This document shows, one piece after another, positions 1 through 4,862 of a stretch of DNA of 10,089 bases. Position 1 is the first letter of the stretch, and the number at the start of each line of letters is the position of its first letter. The stretch is from Ruminococcus sp. (GTDB lineage: Bacteria > Bacillota > Clostridia > Oscillospirales > Ruminococcaceae), in the NCBI GenBank assembly GCA_024697705.1, contig JAILFF010000113.1:1-10089 (forward strand), in the 5' to 3' direction. Position numbers and translations under genes: made by a program. Below the pieces are notes generated by a model that saw nothing but the letters and a program-made list of their open reading frames with translations, had not been told where the DNA came from and ran no database searches.

Positions 1-190
1 GGAGACCATGCTTTACAGCAGCAAGAATTTCCTGGAAAATTTCTGGGACAACGCCTATCACCGTCCCGTCTGGCTGGCTCACTATGTCGATCAGACAGAT
101 TACGCGGGCGAGTACATTTTGTGGCAGCGCTGCTACGGAAAGATTCCGGGCATATCGAACGACACGGATTTCAATATCCTTTACAAGTAA
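1..190 (+). CDS. GH25 lysozyme (muramidase), C-terminal fragment
   Basis: This is the 3' end of a gene that begins before the window; the frame is open from base 2 and stops at TAA 188-190. The visible residues end with the pattern typical of glycoside hydrolase family 25 C-termini: a PVWLAHY strand, then a short YILWQ strand, a G-x-IPGI segment and a final D-x-N-x-LY. In GH25 enzymes this is the last beta-strand of the barrel, where the W-Q and the G-I-x-G-x-x-x-D-x-N region close the fold. Family members cleave the beta-1,4 bond between N-acetylmuramic acid and N-acetylglucosamine in peptidoglycan and usually act outside the membrane. The catalytic Asp/Glu residues, any signal peptide and any cell-wall-binding repeats lie upstream and cannot be judged. 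The ATG at base 8 is internal, not a start. No clear terminator follows it. Confidence 0.8.
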   Translation, partial: ETMLYSSKNFLENFWDNAYHRPVWLAHYVDQTDYAGEYILWQRCYGKIPGISNDTDFNILYK

Positions 191-289
191 ACAATTTGGC
201 ATAATGCACAAATATAAACGGCTTCGTTGCTTGATTGTGATGATTTTTGTGACATTTTTTTGAATAATATAGCTTTTTGATCGTTCTTA

Positions 290-298
290 TGATATAAT
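290..298 (+). promoter_or_regulatory. Extended -10 promoter for the 341-544 gene
   Basis: TGATATAAT at 290-298 is a consensus extended -10 (TGn then TATAAT). No good -35 lies 16-18 bases upstream, which fits an extended -10 promoter. It lies about 40 bases before the start codon, followed by an AAGGAG ribosome binding site at 325-330. Confidence 0.6.
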
Positions 299-340
299 AA
301 AGTATGTAAATGAATTTCTTTTCCAAGGAGATGTTAGATT

Positions 341-544
341 ATGGCAAAGAAAAAAGCGTATTTCGGAAACGAGATCAAGCCCGCCTGCGCCTACTGTCAG
401 TTCGGCGATCTTTCCAAGGAGGGCGATCAGGTGATCTGCGAGAAAAGCGGTAATGTAAAGCCCGATTTCAGCTGCAAGAAGTGGGTATACGACCCCATCA
501 AGAGGATCCCCAGAAAGCAGTACGATATCCCCCGCAACGACTGA
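341..544 (+). CDS. Small four-cysteine protein, putative zinc-binding, unknown function
   Basis: A 67-residue basic protein with a convincing start: ATG at 341 preceded by AAGGAG at 325-330 and an extended -10 at 290-298. Four cysteines at residues 16, 19, 33 and 45 (CAYC, then VIC, then FSC) form a CX2C-X13-C-X11-C pattern suited to binding one zinc ion. The ends are rich in lysine and arginine. There is no signal peptide or membrane segment, so it is probably cytoplasmic. I do not recognise a named family beyond small clostridial hypothetical proteins. It is a monocistronic unit between the GH25 gene and a convergent operon and ends in a strong terminator. That it is a real gene is well supported by promoter, ribosome binding site, coding bias and terminator; metal binding is an inference from cysteine spacing. 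Confidence 0.75.
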   Translation: MAKKKAYFGNEIKPACAYCQFGDLSKEGDQVICEKSGNVKPDFSCKKWVYDPIKRIPRKQYDIPRND

Positions 545-572
545 TAAGCCGACAATAATTTCCGATAATGAA

Positions 573-607
573 AAAGCCCGTCCGGACGATGACTCCGGTC
601 GGGCTTT
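573..607. terminator. Bidirectional intrinsic terminator between convergent units
   Basis: AAAGCCCG at 573-580 pairs with CGGGCTTT at 600-607, and a further five base pairs form inside after one T-T mismatch; the loop is CGATGAC. On the plus strand a T-run follows at 612-616. On the minus strand the A-run at 571-575 gives an immediate U-tail. It can end both the 341-544 gene and the cca/VanZ operon. Confidence 0.85.
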
Positions 608-632
608 CGCGTTTTTATTCTGTCGGGTCGTT

Positions 633-1208
633 TCATTTCGCCGATGCGGCAGAAGCATCGTCCGCGTCATTGTTCTCTGCGCTGTCGTGATTGCTTACCG
701 ATCCTGCTTTTTTCTTCTTCCATTCGATATAGACCCTTACCATAAGCGTGAGGAAAACGCCGAGAAGCCCCCCCGATGAGTCTATCAGAACGTCCTTTGC
801 CGCCATCGCCCGCCCCGGAACAAAGCTCTGATGATATTCGTCCGTCATGGCGTAGATTGCCGAGAACGCCAGTGCGCCCAGTCCGCACACTATGTTTGAG
901 CGGGGTCTCAGCAGCGCCATCAACAGCTGGAACGAGAACTGTGCCAGCAGCAGATATTCCGTGAAATGGGCGCATTTGCGTATCGCGTGCGAAACGTCGG
1001 TCGTTATTTCATCGCGGACGTCCGCGGGCATACTGTCGAGGTCGGGAAAGAGAAGCTTCGCTACCAATCCCGAGATCCTTCCGCTCGTTATTGACGACTG
1101 AACGCTGTTCTCCGACGAAAAAAAGAAGATCATACCGCAGGTGGCGATGACCAGTATGCCGAATATCACTGCGGCCTTGGTCAGCTTGGGGGTCGATTTT
1201 TTTGTCAT
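633..1208 (-). CDS. VanZ-family membrane protein
   Basis: A 191-residue protein of the VanZ-like family. Visible features are an N-terminal hydrophobic segment (about residues 11-30), an SSENS motif directly after it, the signature RKCAHFTEY (77-85), hydrophobic segments near 84-100 and 105-121, and a second signature TDEYHQSFVPGR (122-133) running into AAKDVLIDSSGG (136-147) within or before the last segment (about 143-162). About four membrane passes are likely. The family is named for teicoplanin-resistance VanZ, but most chromosomal members have no established role, so no resistance function is claimed. The C-terminal 25 or so residues are a hydrophilic Ala/Asp/Ser/Asn-rich tail. The ATG overlaps the cca stop codon in an ATGA (1205-1208), which implies translational coupling as the second gene of the operon. 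It ends just before the terminator at 573-607. Confidence 0.9.
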   Translation of the reverse strand: MTKKSTPKLTKAAVIFGILVIATCGMIFFFSSENSVQSSITSGRISGLVAKLLFPDLDSMPADVRDEITTDVSHAIRKCAHFTEYLLLAQFSFQLLMALLRPRSNIVCGLGALAFSAIYAMTDEYHQSFVPGRAMAAKDVLIDSSGGLLGVFLTLMVRVYIEWKKKKAGSVSNHDSAENNDADDASAASAK

Positions 1209-2548
1209 TGATCCATTATCCTTTCGGCGGCTTCGATAAGAGCCTGTTTCTCGTTGGGGATACGTTCATCGACCACAAGAAGCAGCAGGTCGGAAAGCAT
1301 CTGCCCGATCTCTCTGCCTTTGAGCCCGAGCGCCGCCATGTCCTCGCCGCGCACCGCCAGACGGTCGAGCTTCAGGCACGGCTCTTCGGCGAGTATCTCC
1401 GCGCAGAGCCGTTCCAGTGCGTCGAGCTCCTCAAGCTTTTCCTTGCGGAAGTAGTCCGACTGCGCCAATGTATCGGCGCGTCTGACGATCAGCCAGTCGG
1501 CGAAGAATTCACGGTCGTACTTCGAGAGGAACCGCCGCACGGCTTTTCTCAAAGGCGGCAGACGGTTGTCATGCTCGCGGATAAGGGCGCAGATCTTCTC
1601 ACGTGAGGCGTTATCAGATTTCAGCCGTCTGAGGATAGCGTCGGTCATAACGGCGCTTTCGGCGGGGTGTCCCTTGAAATGCGAAACTCCCTGAGCGTCG
1701 GAAAAGAAGCATTTCGGCTTTGCGATGTCGTGGAAAAGCATGGTGAGCCTGAGCGTTTCGTCGGCGGGCACGTTTTCCACGGCGTGGGTGATATGCTCCC
1801 AGACGTCGTAGCAGTGGTGGGGATTGTTCTGCTTGAAATCAAAGCAGGCAGTCAGCTCGGGGATAACGGTGCCGATGATCTCCCTGTATTCGCGGAGGAC
1901 TTTTCCCGCGTAAGGCTGAACGATCAGCGCTTTCAGCTCGGAGTAGAGCCTTTCCTCGGAGACGTTTTTCAGGTCGCCGCGCATTTCGAGAGCGGCGGCG
2001 GCGGTGGATTCCTCGATCTCGAAGCCTGTTTTCGCGGCGAAGCGGACGGCGCGGAAGATTCGCAGCGCGTCCTCGTCGAAGCGCTTTTCGGGGTCGCCGA
2101 CGCAGCGGATAACGCGCTTTTCCATATCCTCCCTTCCTCCGAAGAGGTCGAGGATATTCCCGCGCAGATCGACGCACATGGCGTTCATCGTGAAGTCGCG
2201 GCGTTCGAGGTCGCTTTTTATATCGCGGACGAATTTAACGCTGTCGGGGCGGCGGTGATCGGTGTAGTCGCCGTCGCAGCGGTAGGTGGTTATCTCGACG
2301 GGTTCGCCGTGGATAAGCACGGTAAGCGTGCCGTGTTTCAGCCCCGTGGGTATGGTGCGAAGCCCCTTGAACACCGCGAGCATCTCATCGGGCTGTGCGG
2401 AGGTGCAGATATCCCAGTCGTGCGGCGCGGTACCCCTTACGGCGTCGCGCACGCAGCCGCCGACGCACCATGCCTCAAAGCTCGCCTTTTCGAGCCTTTC
2501 GAGCGCGATACGGGCGTTTTCGGGGATATTTATCTCAATATTTTCCAT
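1205..2548 (-). CDS. cca: CCA tRNA nucleotidyltransferase with HD domain
   Basis: A 447-residue class II CCA-adding enzyme, which builds or repairs the 3' CCA end of tRNA from CTP and ATP in the cytoplasm. Visible motifs in order are GGCVRD (30-35), the metal-binding HDWDI with D44 and D46, RRDFTMNA (117-124), and DEDALRIFRAVRFA (158-171) of the nucleotide-recognition and neck regions. An HD phosphohydrolase-like domain follows, with H244/H245 in the CYDVWEH context and FHDIAKP (272-278). This HD-containing form is common in Firmicutes and usually has extra phosphatase or phosphodiesterase activity. I place the start at the ATG at 2546-2548 because AGGAAAG lies at 2554-2560, seven or so bases upstream. 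An upstream in-frame TTG at 2567-2569 would put the ribosome binding site inside the gene and is unlikely. It is first in an operon with the VanZ-like gene. A pure poly(A) polymerase activity cannot be excluded from sequence alone. Confidence 0.92.
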   Translation of the reverse strand: MENIEINIPENARIALERLEKASFEAWCVGGCVRDAVRGTAPHDWDICTSAQPDEMLAVFKGLRTIPTGLKHGTLTVLIHGEPVEITTYRCDGDYTDHRRPDSVKFVRDIKSDLERRDFTMNAMCVDLRGNILDLFGGREDMEKRVIRCVGDPEKRFDEDALRIFRAVRFAAKTGFEIEESTAAAALEMRGDLKNVSEERLYSELKALIVQPYAGKVLREYREIIGTVIPELTACFDFKQNNPHHCYDVWEHITHAVENVPADETLRLTMLFHDIAKPKCFFSDAQGVSHFKGHPAESAVMTDAILRRLKSDNASREKICALIREHDNRLPPLRKAVRRFLSKYDREFFADWLIVRRADTLAQSDYFRKEKLEELDALERLCAEILAEEPCLKLDRLAVRGEDMAALGLKGREIGQMLSDLLLLVVDERIPNEKQALIEAAERIMDQ

Positions 2549-2587
2549 CAATACTTTCCTTTCGGTCAAATACAGCGTGTAAATTTT

Positions 2588-2616
2588 ATTATATCATATC
2601 CTTAAGGAAAATGCAA
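2588..2616 (-). promoter_or_regulatory. Sigma-A promoter for cca-VanZ operon
   Basis: Read on the minus strand, TTGCAT (2611-2616) and TATAAT (2588-2593) are separated by 17 bases and lie about 40 bases upstream of the cca ATG. The -10 is perfect and the -35 is moderate. The prophage remnant begins only a few tens of bases beyond the -35 box. Confidence 0.65.
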
Positions 2617-2749
2617 CCCCTCAAAAATCATAAATCATGAAATAGGTTTTGCCGCATTTATAGGAAATGTTTCGGGGGCGGGCTTCAAGGTCACGGTCAC
2701 CCGAACGGGCGGCGCTAAGTGCTGCCCCTGGTGCGCGGGGTTAGTCGGC

Positions 2750-3550
2750 GTGTTCGCCTATCCGAAGGGCTTGCCGAAGGAGGTCTTTGCCCGGCATGAC
2801 AACTGCACCTGCTCCGTTTCCTACGGCACTAATGGCGGGGCGGGCACGAACAAGTTCGTGCGGCAGAATGTGTGGACGAAAGCTAAATGGGACGTACCGC
2901 CCATCGAGGAGCCGCACCGAATGACTGCGGAGGAAGCTGCGGCAAAGGGCGAGTTTGATAAGCCGAGGAGGTTGACAAAAGAGCATGAAAGTGGTATAAT
3001 TATATCAGAGGAAGTGAGAGACTTGGAACAGGCAAAAAAGAGAGATCACAAGGTATATATCACAGATATTGCGATCAATAACGTTGATAAAGTCAAACCT
3101 TCTGATTTTTCCGATGACCAAGCCAATAAAATGCAGCTGATGCATAAAAAACTTCTCACAGTATCGAAAAACGAGAATGACAGCAACGAAGTTCTGATGA
3201 TTACCGATCTTGATTTCAGTTCCGAGGTCACTATAAAAGGCGGAGAATTCAAGGTGTCTCCCGCTTCAAATCCATTCGCTGTATCTGTTATCGCTCATGC
3301 CAAAAGACAGAGCTTGGTCTATCTTCATAACCACCCAAGTACAAATACCTTTTCAATTGGTGATATTGATACTTTCTGTTGTGAAAGCGCCATAAAAACA
3401 ATTTCTGTTGTTACAAATCAGGGCGAGGTTTATATTTTGAATAAAACAGGGAAATATAGCTTTGATGCAACAAGAGAACTGCTCACAGCGATCAAAGATT
3501 CTTTTTCTGATAAAGAGATCGACGATAAGGAGTTTGTAAAAAATATCTAA
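2750..3550 (+). CDS. 5'-truncated phage MuF/minor capsid protein fused to a JAB/JAMM-like domain
   Basis: The frame is open from 2606 and recognisable homology starts near 2645. GTG 2750 is only the first formal start and has no convincing ribosome binding site, so the gene has lost its N-terminus. Numbering from that GTG, the section around it (CCPWC just upstream, then FARHDNCTC at 13-21 and QNVWTK at 39-44) is the cysteine/histidine-rich end of phage head-morphogenesis (SPP1 gp7/MuF-like) proteins. A variable linker follows. From about residue 100 the C-terminal domain resembles the JAB/MPN metalloprotease fold: candidate Glu147, then LHNHPS with His193 and His195, Ser202 and Asp205. The histidine-to-serine gap is six residues, against seven in classical JAMM (HxH-x7-S-x2-D). 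MuF proteins carrying exchangeable toxin-like C-termini are known from temperate phages. The frame stops at 3548-3550, but a -1 shift in the A-run 3538-3543 continues for 16 more codons from TAT 3544 to TAA 3592-3594. The enzymatic role is inferred. Confidence 0.6.
   Translation: MFAYPKGLPKEVFARHDNCTCSVSYGTNGGAGTNKFVRQNVWTKAKWDVPPIEEPHRMTAEEAAAKGEFDKPRRLTKEHESGIIISEEVRDLEQAKKRDHKVYITDIAINNVDKVKPSDFSDDQANKMQLMHKKLLTVSKNENDSNEVLMITDLDFSSEVTIKGGEFKVSPASNPFAVSVIAHAKRQSLVYLHNHPSTNTFSIGDIDTFCCESAIKTISVVTNQGEVYILNKTGKYSFDATRELLTAIKDSFSDKEIDDKEFVKNI
2972..3000 (+). promoter_or_regulatory. Consensus sigma-A promoter inside the MuF-JAB reading frame
   Basis: TTGACA at 2972-2977 and TATAAT at 2995-3000 are separated by exactly 17 bases, and TG at 2992-2993 gives an extended -10. 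All 12 core bases match consensus. It sits where the GC-rich capsid code turns into AT-rich JAB code. Downstream, GAGGAAG at 3008-3014 precedes an in-frame TTG at 3023, which would start a JAB-only protein. The expected transcription start (about 3006-3008) would leave a very short leader, which weakens that reading; it could instead serve the small downstream genes. Confidence 0.55.
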
Positions 3551-3577
3551 AAGAGTGTCAAAAAGGGGGCGTAGAGT

Positions 3578-3718
3578 ATGTCAGAGCAAAATAATAAGCC
3601 ATTGGCGCTTGATGATACACCAAAGGGCAGAAAAGGTATTGAAGAAATGCTTGAAAGAATGTCTAAGATCAAAGACAACGGCGATTCTGATAACAACAAA
3701 GCCAATAAAACCGCTTGA
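3578..3718 (+). CDS. Small hydrophilic 46-aa protein downstream of the MuF-JAB gene, unknown
   Basis: ATG 3578 to TGA 3716-3718 encodes 46 residues, charged and soluble, with a probable helix (GIEEMLERMSKIK, residues 20-32) and a polar Asn/Asp/Lys tail. A GGGGG run at 3565-3569 is a mediocre ribosome binding site. If the preceding gene is read through its -1 frame, its stop (3592-3594) overlaps this start by 17 bases, so the two would be translationally coupled, the arrangement seen in toxin-partner or structural-partner pairs. Its stop codon lies inside the stem of the terminator at 3704-3739. I do not recognise the family. A partner or immunity role for the JAB-domain protein is a guess based only on position. 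Confidence 0.5.
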   Translation: MSEQNNKPLALDDTPKGRKGIEEMLERMSKIKDNGDSDNNKANKTA

Positions 3719-3739
3719 CTTCGGTCAGGCGGTTTTATT
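3704..3739 (+). terminator. 16-bp hairpin with TTCG loop, intrinsic terminator
   Basis: AATAAAACCGC (3704-3714) pairs perfectly with GCGGTTTTATT (3729-3739), and TTGAC (3715-3719) extends the stem with GTCAG (3724-3728), one pair being G-U. The loop is the very stable TTCG tetraloop (3720-3723). The U-rich side of the stem follows the GC core, as in an intrinsic terminator. It is AT-symmetrical, so it could act on either strand. Confidence 0.8.
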
Positions 3740-3769
3740 ATACCCAAAATCACGAAAGGACTTGAAAAC

Positions 3770-4038
3770 ATGGAAGACTGGAAAAGAAGATTAGTCGAAG
3801 AATACAATCAGTTGAAAGAACGCTATGAAAAGTTAAGGGCGTTCAGAAATAAGCGAGAGGTCGAACACGTTTTATCAGTTGAGAGCGATTTTCCTTCACA
3901 AGAGGATAGAATTGCAAGAAAAAGGAGTGTTACAGAGCCGATCTGCTTGAACGGCAGCAGCACACAATGGGCGAGTATCTCCACCTGCTCGAAGTTCGTG
4001 CCGAGCTTGAAGGCATTGACCTTGTGACAAGATTATAA
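3770..4038 (+). pseudogene. Small phage-type coiled-coil protein with a frameshift
   Basis: ATG 3770 follows a GAAAGGA ribosome binding site (about 3756-3762). The first 50 or so residues are a charged helical segment beginning MEDWKRRLVEEYNQLKERYE, of a type common in small proteins of Firmicutes prophages and conjugative elements. In the starting frame the code turns into unrelated Ser/Thr/Cys-rich sequence after about residue 51 and stops at 4025-4027. In the -1 frame from the A-run 3919-3923, a coherent ending appears instead: LLERQQHTMGEYLHLLEVRA, then ELEGIDL, stopping at TAA 4036-4038. The coherent protein would have about 88-89 residues. A single A lost from an A6 tract explains it; ribosomal or transcriptional slippage, or a sequencing error in the homopolymer, could mimic this. 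Its exact function is unknown. Confidence 0.6.
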
Positions 4039-4040
4039 GC

Positions 4041-4068
4041 AGCACCCCGCAGCAATGCAGGGTGTTTT
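4041..4068 (+). terminator. Hairpin with U-tract after the frameshifted gene
   Basis: GCACCC (4042-4047) pairs with GGGTGT (4060-4065, with a G-U closing pair). After a C-A mismatch, GCA (4049-4051) pairs with TGC (4056-4058) around a GCAA tetraloop. A TTTT run at 4065-4068 follows. The form is that of an intrinsic terminator. Confidence 0.7.
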
Positions 4069-4093
4069 CTTATGCCCGAAAGGAGCTGACAGC

Positions 4094-4183
4094 ATGATAA
4101 GAATAGGCAAGCACCCGGAAGATATGTCCGTCGAGGAAGTCAAGGCGATTTTTGAACACGCCAACGAGAGCTTACCCCGCTAA
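4094..4183 (+). CDS. 29-aa ORF in the remnant, unknown or truncated
   Basis: ATG 4094 to TAA 4181-4183 encodes 29 residues (starting MIRIGKHPEDMSVEEVKAIF). It has a good AAAGGAG ribosome binding site about eight bases upstream and a leader (cGAAAGGAgctgacagc) similar to the one before the 3770 gene (cGAAAGGActtgaaaac). The sequence looks like real code: an amphipathic helix with the pattern PEDMSxEExxxIF. It may be a complete micro-protein of the phage module or the head of a longer gene cut by the right edge of the remnant. I do not recognise the family. Confidence 0.4.
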   Translation: MIRIGKHPEDMSVEEVKAIFEHANESLPR

Positions 4184-4339
4184 GAGCGCAGCGAACGCAC
4201 AAAACGAAGAATATATATGACACTGAAAATGTATTAAGTAAATATGAATTGTTGCTTACACTTGACCACTTTGATAAAAAGTTGCTCATTAGTTTAGGAT
4301 TGTTACATTATTGTTCATGAAAATATCGGACGGATAGAA
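4184..4339. other. AT-rich non-coding stretch, possible gene debris
   Basis: No gene with a start and ribosome binding site is present here. The plus-strand frame at 4180-4320 is open without a start codon and reads as protein-like code (for example YELLLTLDHFDKKLLISLGL) to a TGA at 4318-4320. It may be the decayed tail of a gene at the edge of the prophage remnant, but an AT-rich stretch this short can be open by chance. Confidence 0.3.
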
Positions 4340-4385
4340 TATAATTAATGTTAGTGAGTGAGAAAAAGCGCGGCATTTGGTGCCG
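4340..4385 (+). promoter_or_regulatory. Probable promoter -10 and leader hairpin of the 4424 gene
   Basis: TATAAT at 4340-4345 is a perfect -10; no good -35 is seen at 16-18 bases. The roughly 70-base leader contains a small hairpin, CGGCA (4371-4375) with TGCCG (4381-4385) and loop TTTGG. No known riboswitch is recognised. Confidence 0.45.
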
Positions 4386-4423
4386 TCTGACTGATAGTTT
4401 TAGTAAGGAGAGATCCCGTATCT

Positions 4424-4717
4424 ATGAACTATGTTGTATTATATGAAGCGAACGCTTCGCGGAAAGGCGCGGACAGCCGATATCTTTATATCGAGCGCGT
4501 CGGGCTGCGGGGCAATATCTGCGAGATAACCGTTCGCTCGGACGAAAGCATAGTGGAGCTTTATCTTAACGGCGAACTGAGATACCGTCAGAAGGGAATA
4601 GGCGAGTTTGTGTTCTGCTGCGGAATGGGCGAATCTGCTTCGGGCGGCGGGCTTTCGATACTTGCCCGCTCGCGCAGCGAGAAAATGCTGAGCGACGAAG
4701 TGACGGTAAGCGCGTAA
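4424..4717 (+). CDS. 97-aa orphan protein, predicted beta-rich, unknown function
   Basis: ATG 4424 follows AAGGAG at 4405-4410, a spacing of about 13 bases and so longer than usual. Codon use matches the chromosomal genes and not the AT-rich phage block to its left, so this is probably a resident gene. The protein alternates short beta-like strands (NYVVLYE, YLYIERVGL, CEITVRS, SIVELYLNGELRYRQ, EFVFCCGM, GLSILARS) with charged turns, and has a Gly/Ser-rich loop near residues 70-80. No signal peptide, membrane segment or catalytic motif is visible, and three cysteines (33, 69, 70) show no metal-binding spacing. I do not recognise a family. A likely terminator follows at 4752-4782. Confidence 0.65.
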   Translation: MNYVVLYEANASRKGADSRYLYIERVGLRGNICEITVRSDESIVELYLNGELRYRQKGIGEFVFCCGMGESASGGGLSILARSRSEKMLSDEVTVSA

Positions 4718-4751
4718 GCGTCTGCCGCGGTTTTAATATTGTCCGTAATTG

Positions 4752-4782
4752 CCGGGGAGATACTGTGTCCTTCCGGTTTTTT
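4752..4782 (+). terminator. Intrinsic terminator after the 97-aa gene
   Basis: CCGG (4752-4755) pairs with CCGG (4773-4776) and GGA (4756-4758) with TCC (4768-4770), with TT bulged, followed by T6 at 4777-4782. The stem is modest but the U-tract is strong. Confidence 0.55.
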
Positions 4783-4800
4783 GCGCTTTTATAATTAACG

Positions 4801-4834
4801 AAAAAAATCCCCGTAAGCGGTAAACTGACGGGGA
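4801..4834 (-). terminator. Intrinsic terminator of the SCP-2-like gene
   Basis: On the minus strand TCCCCGT (4828-4834) pairs with ACGGGGA (4808-4814), followed by T7 (the A-run 4801-4807). It lies about 30 bases beyond the stop codon of the 4863-5180 gene. Confidence 0.85.
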
Positions 4835-4862
4835 AATATTGATTATTCTCAAAAACCGATCT

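Larger units (their letters stand above)
2620..4320 (+). mobile_element. Degraded prophage-derived remnant
   Basis: A block of phage-type genes lies between the cca promoter and the 4424 gene: a capsid protein lacking its N-terminus, two or three very small ORFs and two broken reading frames. There is no integrase, terminase, portal or other structural gene, and I could not find matching direct repeats at the two edges, so the boundaries are approximate. The left edge is set by where capsid homology begins (about 2640), the right edge by the last sequence resembling the block. Base composition changes inside the block: about 2645-2970 is GC-rich and about 2985-3700 is clearly AT-richer than the chromosomal genes. 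I read it as the leftover right end of a larger element. Confidence 0.6.

Noticed and set aside
633..1208. VanZ-like gene as a glycopeptide resistance determinant
   Set aside because: No vanA/vanB-type ligase or dehydrogenase genes are present, and chromosomal VanZ-family proteins are widespread without known resistance function.
2549..2569. Upstream TTG start for cca giving seven extra residues
   Set aside because: The extension would be encoded by the ribosome binding site itself; the ATG at 2548 has ideal spacing.
1667..2605. Long plus-strand open frame opposite cca
   Set aside because: It mirrors the well-supported cca gene, has no ribosome binding site, and its Ala/Gly/Val-rich translation is typical of antisense shadow code in GC-rich genes.
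3555..3794. 79-codon frame from GTG 3555
   Set aside because: It overlaps the better-supported 46-aa ORF and crosses the terminator hairpin, and its Lys/Arg/Thr-rich translation does not look like real code.
2600..4423. att-type direct repeats flanking the prophage remnant
   Set aside because: I compared the two edges by eye and found no convincing repeat longer than expected by chance.
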